From: Tilletia caries
Lineage: Eukaryota > Basidiomycota > Exobasidiomycetes > Tilletiales > Tilletiaceae
Direction of reading: 5' to 3'
Assembly (NCBI GenBank): GCA_032718865.1
Contig: JALUTQ010000018.1
Span: forward strand, 372,001-436,000
Length of the DNA stretch: 64,000 bases
Position 1 is the stretch's first letter. Each line of letters opens with the position of its first letter. The notes under the pieces were generated by a model. That model worked only from the letters and a program-made list of their open reading frames with translations, did no database searches and was not told the DNA's origin. A program made the position numbers and the translations under genes. Shown here one piece after another: positions 36,201-46,310 of the stretch.

Positions 36201-37515
36201 CAGCGGCTGCGAGTTCGGCAAGGGCTACGCTGGCAACATTGGCGACATCGGCGCTGGTGGTTAAGGGGTGGGTTGACTCAGCACTTGTTGGGGCGGGTCC
36301 CGGTGCTGGTGCTGGAGCTGGTGGGTATTGATAGGACATAGTAGCGTCTGGCTCGTAGCCGATTGTTGGGTCTGCGTAGTCAGCTGCATGGTGAAAGACG
36401 CCTGAATTGTGGTGTTGCTGCGATGCGAGCTCTTGATTGATCAATGGAGCCTGTCCCAGACCCACGAGAGCGGGATCAATGTTGTGGTTGAGGTCGTGGG
36501 AGGATGAATCTGGAGATCGATCTGCATGTGATTGATGCTGAAAGTCATGTTGCGACTGATCGAGCTGATCCTGCTGCTCTGATCCCTTCTTCTTGCGTCC
36601 TCCCGTGCTGCGGCGTTGTCTCTTGGCAGGCGGCGCGGCCTGGTCGCGATCGTTGCTACTGTCCCCTTCCTTGTTGCCGTTCTCTCCTATGACGATCTTG
36701 CACTGCTTCTTGTGCCGGGAGAGCACGTCACTGAGAGCGGAGATGAATGGCATAAGCGCATGTACCGCTACTGCATGACAGAAAAGCACATCAATGCCAG
36801 CTCACCTGCGAGAGAACCCTTTGCCGCAGTCACACACGAACGGCCGAATGTCGGCATCTAGAGGAACAGAGAACAATACTGTCAGTGACGCGTACAGAAT
36901 GCTATAACATTTGCAACAGATCTACGTACGTCTGCGCTCATGCCGCCGGAGGTACTCCAGACGACTGTAGGTCTGCTTGCAAGCCGCACAGATAAAGGGC
37001 GGACCATTTGGTGTGGTTGAAGAAGCCGCCTGAGCAGCATGTGCGGCATGTATAAGTTCCTCGTGGGTTGCGCCCGCTAGACCAATGTCGTTCGCACTGC
37101 CGTCCATGTCCAGACCCATCCCAGCATGGCCCTCGGCGCCAGAGTAGTGCCCAGAAACCAGCCTGTTCGCCCCAGCAGGAATCCATCCCGTCGACCCTCC
37201 TCTTGCCGTCCTTCCGCCAGCGATCTTCGCATTTGCTGAGCGCCCTGACCCTGAACCTGGTGTAGTTCGACCGCTGGCCGAGCCGGAAGGATAGCCCTGT
37301 AGGGCGTGGGCGGAGCTACTTGAGAACCATGATGAGGTGGGCGCGCCTCCTTCTGGAATGAAAGGTGGAAGAGGCGCTCCGTTTGCGGCGTGCATGGTAC
37401 CGGGTGGACCGAGGGAGGAGAGCATGGGCAGGGCGGGATGTGCGTACGCGGCTGACGCAGACGCTGACCCGGGCGTGGATGGAGGCCGCGCGGGCGGTGT
37501 CGGTGCGTTCTGCAT
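33269..37515 (-). CDS. C2H2 zinc-finger transcription factor with fungal-specific domain
   Basis: Nuclear regulator. Eight minus-strand exons: 36930-37515, 36806-36857, 35183-36730, 35045-35107, 34790-34979, 33914-34709, 33421-33844 and 33269-33347, giving 1245 aa. Two tandem C2H2 fingers are assembled across three exons: FICAACKQTYSRLEYLRRHE (ends near residue 195), then FVCDCGKGFSRSDVLSRHKK. A long Ser/Gln/Gly-rich linker follows. The fungal-specific transcription factor domain (Fungal_trans type) begins with HFPFIHEPTFRIDT, again made by splicing, and continues with AAELCFSYSFLP, DWEGRRRTAFILFVIDT and similar helices. Target genes unknown. This full-length copy is the parent of the fragment at 20,145-21,339. 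An (SG)-type and Ser/Gly repeat lies near 36,040-36,080. Confidence 0.9.
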
Positions 37516-37859
37516 GATCTCTTCCCAGCGCGCGCGCGTGTGTGCAAGTGAGCAGTGGCACGCGTTCCGACGGCACTCCGTAATCTGGCGATCGTCGAGC
37601 GAGTGGGAGTCAGTGAGTGGAGGGCGAGTCGGGATGGGGACAGCGCATGCGCAGGTGGAGGTGGGAACGAAGATGCGTGAGACCAGGTGGAGGTCGCTCT
37701 TATATGAGATTCGGTCATCGCGCTTCCGGCCGTACCGCTACCGGGCCAGTTCGGGTCTCAGCCAGTCTCGAGACTCGGCTTGGGAGTCTCAGTCATTGCG
37801 CAACGATCCCACCTCCAGCCAGTAGTCTGGTCACACCAGACCGTCGACGCACGTGATGA
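37516..37859. other. 5' flank of the transcription factor gene
   Basis: No gene; contains a CG-rich repeat (CGCGCGCG near 37,530). LINE-like sequence begins at about 37,860. Confidence 0.4.
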
Positions 37860-38367
37860 GAGGACACAAGATCCCGTGGAGACGGTCTGGCACCACTCGA
37901 CTCGATTTCATTGGGCACCTCTTACCCAGGGTGCCATCTGCTCGCCCGCGCTCTTCAATCTCATCATCGACGAGCTCGTCCGCCTGCTCAACGGCCGCGC
38001 TGGGCCCGCGCACCTGCGCGCTATTTTCTTTGCGGACGATGGCAGCCTACTGGCCTCCTCAGTGGCGGAGGCGCAGGAGCTTCTGAACTTGGCCAAGGCC
38101 TGGGCGGATGAACGTGGATTTCGGTTCAACGTGGGTAAATGCGGTGTGGTTGCGCGGCGCAGGGTGACTCTCTGTCTTGGTCCCGAGCCTATTCCACAGG
38201 TCGACTCGTACAAATACCTCGGTATTCCCCGCACTGCCGACGGGCTGGACTGCGTCGCGTGGCTCACGCGAGTCACCACGAGCATGAACAACACCCTCCG
38301 TTTGCTCTGTGCGGTCGGCGGTGCGTGGTCCAGCATGGTCCGCCTCCGGCTGTACCAAAGTGTGTGC
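37860..38367 (+). pseudogene. LINE reverse transcriptase fragment
   Basis: A frame reads LTQGAICSPALFNLIIDEL, then FFADDGSLLASS (the RT catalytic FADD box), GFRFNVGKCGVV and YKYLGIPR, in the order of RT motifs 4-7. The 5' part (endonuclease, RT fingers) is missing. At 38,367 it is cut inside the RLYQSVC segment by the hAT-like element; the reading resumes after it. It belongs to a different LINE from the one at 48-53 kb. Confidence 0.85.
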
Positions 38368-39129
38368 TAAGGATGGGCCCCTACTCCGGCTGACTCCGGC
38401 TGATTTTGAGATTCTTTTTCGCACTCCGTACTCCGCTCATTTTTAGGCAGTCGCCCCAATTACACTCCGCACTCCGCACAAAATCTCCCCATCTCATTGC
38501 GCCAGCTCCGTACTCCGGCTGAATTTAGTAAAATTTCAAAGTCCACTCCGTATTCCGGGGTGACGGAGCGCGACTACTCCCCCGAAACTCCGTACTCCGG
38601 GGAAAGTTCGCAGAGGTCCTACAAAACTTGAGAAATGTGGACCCTTCCATTGATTGCCCCTCTTCCAACCATGTTTTTGTTCGGCAGAATCATCGTTGGC
38701 GGTCGTAGAGCTCACCAACACACAATATGAACCCCAAATGAGATATCTGAAAATGAATTTTGGCTAATATTTTTTTTGAAAAAAAACAGAGCAAAATCTG
38801 CCCGTTTCTGGCCAAAATGTTCAAAATTGCGACCTGATTTTGAAAAATGCAAGGCCCCGGAGCGCCCCGGAGTTTCGGGGAAACTCCGCACTCCGTCTGG
38901 CATTCGAGCTAGTCACTCCGTACTCCGGCGAAAATTTAGCTCCAGGCCTTGCCGTACTTCGTACTCCGGGGACATGACAGGCTTGCGCTCCGTACTCCTG
39001 CAGAATTCAATCAGCAGGAGTAAATCCTCGAAAATGCACTCCGTACTCCGTACTCCCCCGGAGTGAGGCCCCGACTAGTCGGGGAACTCCGGGAAACCCA
39101 CTCCGGGGCTTACTCCGCGCCCATCCTTA
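38368..39129. mobile_element. hAT-like MITE, 762 bp, with perfect 8-bp target duplication
   Basis: The ends are inverted repeats TAAGGATGGGC / GCCCATCCTTA. The 8-bp sequence GTGTGTGC is duplicated exactly on both sides (38,360-38,367 and 39,130-39,137). Removing the element and one duplication rejoins the reverse transcriptase frame. The inside is packed with variants of ACTCCGTACTCCGG, direct and inverted, near both ends, with an AT-rich middle (38,700-38,850). Eight-base duplications and subterminal repeats are hAT hallmarks. No transposase is encoded. Confidence 0.88.
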
Positions 39130-40080
39130 GTGTGTGCCGCTCCCTGTCGGATTTTGGTGCTGGCATTAGCGGCTCTCACTCTGGCATCCCTGGCACCTCA
39201 CGAGAAGGCATCTATGCAATCGGCCTCCGAAGCAGCTGAGGAGCATCACCGCGCGGCGGTAAAATGGATCTGTGGCTCGGGAACACATCATGGGGTTGGC
39301 GAATCGATGACTTCTCTTCTGCCTCCTCAATACAGGTTTCCCCTTCTCGCTGCCTCCCTGCTGCACCAGCTGCATACCTCGTCCAGCTGCAATCCCACGC
39401 GCTTTCTCCTTCTCTGCCCACAGCTTCCGTCTTCGTCCCTCCTTCAGCAAGCTCGCACGCACACGCGCTACGCAGAGTACTGCACAGCAGCTGCGGAGCG
39501 CGCGCGCGTACAGCCCCTGGCTGCTCCTCTCTCGGTCCACGCGTGGATGGCGTCAATGCGGCGCAATTACATCTACTCGCACACGGGCCGTTTAGGCATG
39601 GTCATTGGGTCCCATCAACGTAGCCGCGGAGGCGCAGACCGCGTTCTGTCGGTGTCTGAACCCGCCTCGCGGAGATTGGCTGTTGCGTGGCGAATCGGTG
39701 TCTTTGGCCTTGGTCGGCGGTGCCCATGCAAGCCCTCCCCACCGTATCAGCCGTTCAATCGCGGCCACCACGACTGTCTCGCTTGGCGCATTCCCTGGCG
39801 CAACGACGATGGCTCGATGTCAAACGCGCAACTCGACCCTCTACTCGAGGCTGGTACCGAATATGCCATTCGCCAACGGAGTCTGGTGGGCGTCCCGGTC
39901 GTCCTCCAAGTCTACTTCATGGATTTCCTACTAGGAAGCGACATCGACGAGTACCACACCATCGCCATGAATGCTCTGAGCGACTGGTCTCTTGCTCTGG
40001 AACCAATGCCTAGGGCTCCCCGAGCATCTCTCTCCTCAACCACTACCGACCCCTCGCTATCCACTGCTCATTCCTCTTAG
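39130..40080 (+). pseudogene. LINE reverse transcriptase C-terminal remnant
   Basis: It continues the RT sequence (CRSLSDFGAGISG), then shifts frame to an Ala/Leu/Glu-rich stretch with HHRAAVKWICGSGTHH, typical of LINE C-terminal regions. A frame stays open to 40,080, but after about 39,300 I see no recognisable motif, and its coding status is doubtful. Confidence 0.5.
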
Positions 40081-40634
40081 TTGTGCGCTCTTCTCTACCT
40101 TGGGCTGTTGCTTTCCCTATTACTATGCCTCATACGAAGCTAGTATCCCGTCCCTTCCCGCTGCAGACTTCCTCTTTGTAACTACCACCATCAGCCACCG
40201 AATTGTGGACAAAATCTCAACCCCCCCATCCCCCCCCACCTCCCTCACTCAGAGCCAAAGTTGTCTACCTCATTTCGTCGCCCATCTCGCGCTTCCAGAG
40301 GGCTCGCGCACGGGCCCTCACTCACTCAAAACTCCCTTCGACTGACTGAGCAAGGCTGTTGCTATGCAGAGGAGTGGAAAAACTAGGGCTGAGGTAGCAG
40401 ATAAAGGAAGAGACAAAAATGCGGTTGACAGAAGCGTCAGCTACGACCATGGGAAGTACCGGAATACCAAACAACACCTGGACTGTGTACTTTGGGTGTA
40501 ACCCTCACAAGGCCGATGACTTTGTTTTGACATTGGTTGATGAGTAAAGGTGCTGTGAGGCATGGAAGTGTGCGTTGGTTGGATGCAAAAGGAAAATTTT
40601 GCGGGAGGTGTCACTCAAATTTCGTCGAGTGGAG
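40081..40634. other. Gene-free flank of the Harbinger element
   Basis: AT-richer sequence with short C runs; no gene or motif supported. Confidence 0.4.
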
Positions 40635-40829
40635 CCAGACCGCGCACAGAGGGACCTTCAAGATTCAATTTAAGATCGAGGAAGTGCGTCAGAAAAACCG
40701 GGAGAAAGCCTGGCATCCTTGAGAGTTCCCGAGAAGAGACACGCACCACTTTGACAGTCTGAACTGCACCAGCTTGCCCATCTTGAATATCTTCCTTGCA
40801 AGTCCACAAGCCAAGCTCCGCGACACGAT

Positions 40830-42751
40830 ATGCCGGCAGGCACAACAGGAACAGGGTCGCGTCGCTCTACAAGAAGCAAAGGGCAGAAGGAAGATCTTGG
40901 AGTCAGTCAGGTGAGTACGACATCACGATTGCCACTTGCCTCGTCGTGTGCTGACGCCTTTGCGTCTTCATCCCCTCAGGCGCCTGTCCCGCCTACTGCT
41001 CCGTCGGCCGCTATTGCCCCACCGCCTACTGCTGCCGCATTGACGCCTGCTGCTGCTGCTCCATCGTCGGTCATCGCCTCGGCGCCTGCTGCTGCTGCTC
41101 CGTCGCCTGCTGCCGCTACGCCTGCTGCCGCTGCGCCGACGCCCGGTGCTGCTGCTGCAGTCTCTACACCGGCCGCGAGTGTTCCCCGTCGGCCTCGAAA
41201 GCGTCGAGCCGGCAGCGCAGCGCCTCGTCCCCTTCACCTTCCCCCTCGAGAAGCCATCCCGAAAGCAACGCACGCGCAAACCCCATCTCTCGCCCCTCAA
41301 GCGCGCACCACCGCTCAAGACGATACCTCCAACTCCATCTCCTCCATCTCTCGCGCCCCCGACCCTCGGTCGGCCTCCACACCACGCCAAGTCGACTCAC
41401 CAGAGGGAAGGAGCGCGTCGAAATCGAATGTGGCGGTTGATCGAAGGTCTTTGAAGGAGGAAGAGGAGAAGATGGCAGTGTGAGTATGCTAGACCTAGTC
41501 AGTGGTCATCAATTGATGGCAACAGATACATGTACTGACCCTTGGGTTCCGGACTTGTGTGGGAGCTGTAGGACACTGAAAACGACAAACACAGTACGAG
41601 ACCAAGATGGACAGAGACGGAGGAAAGGGAGTTGGCAGCGGCTGTGTGGGATCTACGACGCTGCAGAGTATGATTCTTCCAGGTCGGGCAGCAGAGGATA
41701 ACACTTCTGCTCCGAAGATCAAGCTCAACCAGGTGCTCCGCGACGTCATCAAAGTCCTCAGACAGGCCGGCATCGATCGGAAGCTCACGGCAGATTCATG
41801 CGGCAATAAAATACGAAGCATGACAAAGGCCTACATGAGAGCTCGAGACGCTCTTTCGGAGACGGGACAGAGCAAGACGGCAGACGAGATCAGAGGCAAC
41901 AGTCGACTGGAAGAAGAGCGAGCGGAGTCTTGCCGCGTTTGCCATTTCTTCGAGACCTGGCACGAGATGATGCTCGATCGGCGCTCTCAACCCCCGCCGC
42001 GCATCAGAAGGCCCATTCCACGCGGTCAAATCGTGGAGAGCCAACAATCCAGGGTCGCTCAGGAGCAGGAAGGAGGGGTTATGAGGTCCATGGACCAAGA
42101 CGAGTTCAACGATGGGTTGACTTCGAATGAAGACGACGGAGAGGGAAGTCATGCGGACAATGATGGTGAGCGGCATAAGGATGGAGAGGATGGGGAAGAA
42201 GATGGCGGGCATGATCCCGAACCAACTTCAAGGAAGGGGAAGGGGAAGGGGAAGGGGAAGGGGGTCGTCCGAGACTTTCAGCCACTCGGAGAAGGTATCG
42301 AAGACCTTGAGACCGACGACGCCGCTTCCCCTGCTCCCGGTCCATCAAGGAAACCCCTCGCCGAAACCTCGGGAAAGCGTAAGAGACCCGGTCCGAGCAA
42401 ACCGGATGCTCTGGAGGAAATGACATCTTTTTTCAAAGAAAGCAGCCAGGCTGCAGAGGCTCGACGTCAGAGATGGGAGGCGGAGCAGGAACAGCGGGCA
42501 GAGGACAGCCGTCGACGAGAGGAAGCACTTCAAGCTCGCCACGATGCCGAGATGGACGTGCGACGTGAAGAGGCCGCCGCAAATCAGAACATGGCCAAGG
42601 CTATCTTCGCACTTGTTCAAGCCAATCAAGGACGACCTTCGCATAGTTGTGAGTATAAAACAGATGCTATTCAACCTCGTGCTATGTACATATCATCATC
42701 GGCGCTGACTCTGCTCTTCCCTTTGCACACGACGCCTCTCTTGACTCAGAA
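40830..42751 (+). CDS. Myb/SANT-like DNA-binding protein of the Harbinger element
   Basis: The accessory protein that, in this superfamily, brings the transposase to the element ends and to the nucleus. Exons 40830-40910, 40980-41479, 41595-41667 and 41718 onwards keep frame. The 50-nt intron 41668-41717 is needed: without it a stop follows the first SANT helix. The SANT part reads TRPRWTETEERELAAAVWDL, then NQVLRDVIKVLRQAG and CGNKIRSMTKAYMRARDAL. Before it lies an Ala/Pro-rich linker; after it come acidic repeats, a GKGKGKGKG basic run and a coiled coil (EARRQRWEAEQEQRAEDSRR). The end is uncertain. A final intron at about 42,649-42,749 would give a stop right after SHS; unspliced, the frame stays open to 43,190, antisense to the transposase. 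Confidence 0.75.
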
Positions 42752-44210
42752 GCTGTTGTCGTTTCTGCCTCCGGTCCGCCGCTGCCTGCTGCTCTGCCGT
42801 CCTCTCGTTGAATCGAGAACGGCTCGTCGTATCCTCGAACGTGTAGGAGTGGACACGGTTCAAGGCTCTGTGGAGAGTCTCTCGGACCGTCTTCGCCTCC
42901 TCGATACGAGCATTCTTGCGGGCGTTGGCGGTCATTACGCGCTCCCTGTTTCGCTCCGCTGTTCGTCTCGTTCCCTCTTCTTCCGCTCGTCTAGCCCATG
43001 CCCTTCGTTGCTCCTGAGAGTCTGTATCGTCCATCTCCCACCAGATGTCCTCCTCAGCCAGCTCCTTTCCCAGTCCGTCCCAAATGCAAGCCAAAATGCT
43101 GTCTTGAGTTCTAAGCTCTCCCTCTTCGGAGACTATGATCCCCCTGATGCCCTTCAGACACGCAAATCGTCCCTTTATGTAGCCCATTGAGTGCTCAGCC
43201 CGTACGCGAAGATGACTGAGCCAAAGGTTGAAGCGTCGAAGGTCTTTGGATTTTCGAATCTCTTGATGCCTGTAGGGAGCGACGATGTACGAATGGTAGG
43301 GGTAGCCCTTGTCGGCCCAAATCCATTCTCCTGGCTCCAGATAGTAGTATGGAGCCTGCGCGACCGCTGATTCTGCCCATGCGCTCTGGTCTCCGGTCGC
43401 CCCCCTTGGCCCAATGCAATATGAGATGATTCGCAAGGTGGTGGGCAGAGCGACGAGCTGGACGTTGAGACTGTTCCGATGTTTTTGATTGAAGAATCCC
43501 TCGCCGTGACCGAGTCCTGGAGCCCAAGCAAGGTTGACGTGCGTACCATCCACAGTCGCGAACCCGTCCCTCCATTCTGGCACTCCAGACCTCACTTCGA
43601 TCCAGTCCTTTGCCTGCTCCTTCTCCTCTTCGCTCGCCCAATCTACCAGATAGCTCTCCAATGCCACCATCCCCCTGATCACGGCCACTGTCCAGTTGTA
43701 CACCGAGCCCACACCACAACCAGCAATGGCAGCAATCTGCTCGGCAGATGCTGCTTGTCCGTCGTGCCCAAGACGAAACAAGGCAACCGAGAGCTTCTCC
43801 TCGACGGAGGCAGGGGCTCCTCTCCGGCTCTGGAATGCGGGTAGGGTTCGTAGTGCTGCTGCTGCCGCTTTGAAGGCACCGGGTTCCATTCGAACATGCG
43901 ACCGATATCGCAGCAGCTCCTTGTTTGACTCGTAGGCCTCCAGGCGATCGATGAGACGCTCTGACGGATGCCAGAGAGGGTTCCGCGGGACAAGATACCT
44001 TCCAGAAGCAACCGAAAGAGTGCGCTCGAGGATTCCCACTGCTTGCTGATAGCAATGGACCTGATCTTGATATGTCGTTGCCTCAGAAACGTCTCCATAT
44101 TGGCAAAGAAGCTCAGCGTCCGTGGCATCTTCAACGAGCTGAATTGCAAGCCCAACACCGCAGGCATAGAGAGAGTTGACGATGCGAGTGTGCTGCGTAC
44201 TTGATGGCAT
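42696..44210 (-). CDS. PIF/Harbinger transposase (DDE_Tnp_4 type)
   Basis: An intronless 504-aa frame from a true ATG. It has a helix-turn-helix near residues 155-180 (AEQIAAIAGCGVGSVYNWTV) and the catalytic triad at Asp 221 (ATVDGTH), Asp 300 (WADKGY) and Glu 339 (RAEHSMGYIKGRF), the pattern of HARBI1-like nucleases. A Glu/Arg-rich tail of about 120 residues follows. There is no stop or frameshift, and all three acidic residues are present, so the enzyme could be active. It cuts and pastes the element bounded by the inverted repeats at 40,635 and 44,463. Its 3' end lies close to or overlaps the end of the SANT gene on the other strand. Confidence 0.93.
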   Translation of the reverse strand: MPSSTQHTRIVNSLYACGVGLAIQLVEDATDAELLCQYGDVSEATTYQDQVHCYQQAVGILERTLSVASGRYLVPRNPLWHPSERLIDRLEAYESNKELLRYRSHVRMEPGAFKAAAAALRTLPAFQSRRGAPASVEEKLSVALFRLGHDGQAASAEQIAAIAGCGVGSVYNWTVAVIRGMVALESYLVDWASEEEKEQAKDWIEVRSGVPEWRDGFATVDGTHVNLAWAPGLGHGEGFFNQKHRNSLNVQLVALPTTLRIISYCIGPRGATGDQSAWAESAVAQAPYYYLEPGEWIWADKGYPYHSYIVAPYRHQEIRKSKDLRRFNLWLSHLRVRAEHSMGYIKGRFACLKGIRGIIVSEEGELRTQDSILACIWDGLGKELAEEDIWWEMDDTDSQEQRRAWARRAEEEGTRRTAERNRERVMTANARKNARIEEAKTVRETLHRALNRVHSYTFEDTTSRSRFNERTAEQQAAADRRQKRQQLLSQERRRVQREEQSQRR

Positions 44211-44466
44211 GGTTGAAGTAAAGTGGACAAGAGTAGAGGATCAAGAGGAAAGATAATAGAGGGTGATGCTGTGAGGAGAAGCCGCGAGGCGACGCTGAAC
44301 GCCGTGGATCTGGGCTGTTTGTGGTGATCATCTCGGGAAAAAAGTACGAGATTCGTTTGTGGTAAAATTTCACCACATCCAGTGACGGATGTGGCGTTTT
44401 GGCTCGTTCTCGTGGGTTTGTGGTCAATTTGGTGAACCTTGAAGGTCCCTCAGCGCGGTCTGGTGT

Positions 44467-45119
44467 CACTGCTACCATGGGGGTTGTTTTAAGGGGTGTA
44501 AAGGGCTTCTGGAACGCACGTGTTTACCCCATGTTATAATTTTCTATTTTGTTCCGCTGATTTGGGTGTTAAAACACCTTTCTAATAGTGTTAAAACCCA
44601 GTAGGCATAGTGATCACGTGACTGCTGCAGCGACCCGGGAAGTGAGACTGGGCGTCTCCAGACGCCTTCCTCACCGCCACCACCCTGCTCGACACCACGG
44701 CCCTCACCACACCCACCCGCCATGCCCAGCCAACCTCAACATGTCATCCACGGGTAGCAATACTGTAAATCGAGGGTTTCTGTCTTCAGAGAGCAGCATC
44801 AATTGAGTGTGGAAGCAGCTGTGAACCTTTTTGAGATGCAGGGCAGAGACTCTGAGACCACCGAGCAGACCCATTCTAATTAGAGAAACTGAAAGTCTAT
44901 CTTGTCTTCGGTTCTAGCAGCCGTAGAACAACCTCCCAGGGGGTCCAATACGTCATTGTTTTCAGACATGATTCCGCACCACGTAAAACGCTGCGGTTTT
45001 TGCCGAGCCCTTAAAACTCCTGCACAACAGGGATGTTTTGAGAGAACCGTAAAATCATTGTAAAACAAATTATTACGAAGCGCTTTACACCCCTTAAAAC
45101 AACCCCCATGGTAGCAGTG
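44467..45119. mobile_element. CACTA-like MITE, 653 bp
   Basis: Inverted terminal repeats of 42 bp with one mismatch start CACTGCTACCATGGGGG (44,467-44,508 and 45,078-45,119). TGT flanks each end (44,464-44,466 and 45,120-45,122), a 3-bp target duplication. The inside holds several GTGTTAAAAC / GTAAAAC motifs near both ends and no transposase. It lies three bases from the Harbinger element on one side and 131 bases from the GOS1 start codon on the other. Confidence 0.75.
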
Positions 45120-45252
45120 TGTACTCCAGCCAGAAACGAGGACATACAGCATGCTGCCCGCTGCACAGACGCTGGCGACAACAGCGAGCATCGCAGCATC
45201 AAGGCAGGCAGCAGGACAGACAGACGGAGGCAGAGCAGAGCAGAGCAAGAAC

Positions 45253-46169
45253 ATGGCAACCTCATCCTGGGAGGTCGTGCGGCGCAACGTGCGCATCCTC
45301 GAGTCCACCATCGACGCCAAGCTCACCGCATACTCGCAGCTGCCGAGCGCCATCGCCCGCAGCAACAAACCCGAGCACACGACCTCGATCTACTTCGACA
45401 ACGGCGGTCTGCCCTCTGCGTCCTCGTCCTCGTCTGTGTCCTCATCTGGAGCGCAGGTCGACCACACCAAGGCCGAGGCTGAGCTCAATCAGCTTCTGGC
45501 GCAGCTCTCGCACTCGATAGCAGAGCTGACCTCGCTGCTTGACGACCCTACCACCCCACCCACGTCGGCGCAGTTGCATGCGGTGCAGAGACATCGGGAG
45601 GTCCTTTTGGATCTCGAACGGGACTTCCGCAGAGCTTCGACCAATGTTCGGCATGCCATCGATCGGAGGGATCTTCTCGGCAATGTGCAGGGAGATATTC
45701 AGTACGTAAACCCTCCTCGCTCTGTCGCTCTCTGCACATTTCCTGATTGATTCAACTTGAACTGACGCGCCTTCTGACTACAGCGCACATAAGCTGAGAA
45801 CTGCCCCGGAAGCGGACCAGCTCCTCGCTGAACGCGGCCATATCGACAATTCACATCGCATGATTGACAGCACGCTCGAGTACGTTCTACCCTCCCGCTT
45901 CCGATACCTGAGCGCTCTTGAAGCCTATTAGTGCTGAAGCACATATCTACCCTCTCATCAGACAAGCATACGCAACCCGAGCCGACCTCTCCTCACAGCA
46001 TAACATGCTCCTCTCCGCCACGACCCGCATCCGACAAACCACCGCCCAGATCCCAGCGCTGAACAGACTGATCACCATGATCGGGCGGAGGCGGCGGAGA
46101 GACCAGATCATCATCGCCGCACTGACGGCAGGGTGTACCCTCTTGATCGTGATGTACATGTTTCGGTGA
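45253..46169 (+). CDS. GOS1: Golgi SNARE GOS1 (GOSR1/GS28 family)
   Basis: A v-SNARE of retrograde and intra-Golgi vesicle fusion. Exons 45253-45701, 45784-45879 and 45962-46169 give 250 aa. The N-terminal WEVVRRNVRILESTIDAKL helix, a central helix (LLDLERDFRRASTNVRHAI), a SNARE-type heptad helix (LLAERGHIDNSHRMIDSTLE, then ATRADLSSQHNMLLS) with the conserved central polar layer region, an RR-rich juxtamembrane part and a single C-terminal anchor (about 229-248) match the family in order and length. The second splice acceptor was set by joining STLE to QAYATR. The upstream MITE probably lies in its promoter. Confidence 0.93.
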
Positions 46170-46310
46170 GACAGCAAGGCAAAAGAAGAAGAGATACAAC
46201 CCGTGTCACCTTGATCCAATTAGCTGCGCATGAAAGCTCATCTGCGAAAGAAGTGAAAGGGGGTGTCTGGAGAGTGGAGACATGGCAGGGCGAGCGGAAC
46301 AGCCGAATCT

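Larger units (their letters stand above)
40635..44463. mobile_element. PIF/Harbinger DNA transposon, 3.8 kb, apparently complete
   Basis: Terminal inverted repeats of about 31-33 bp bound the element: CCAGACCGCGCACAGAGGG at 40,635 and its near-complement ending at 44,463 (two-base indel, one mismatch). It carries the two genes expected for the superfamily, convergently arranged: a Myb/SANT-like DNA-binding protein (plus) and a DDE transposase (minus). The usual 3-bp target duplication is not seen. On the right the element abuts a second element, so that flank may have been lost or altered. Confidence 0.82.

Noticed and set aside
37860..40080. One functional reverse transcriptase gene
   Set aside because: 5' truncated, interrupted by a MITE and frame-shifted after 39,170.
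41607..41717. Frameshift in the Harbinger SANT gene
   Set aside because: A 50-nt intron (41,668-41,717) with GT-AG ends restores the frame, so no lesion is needed.
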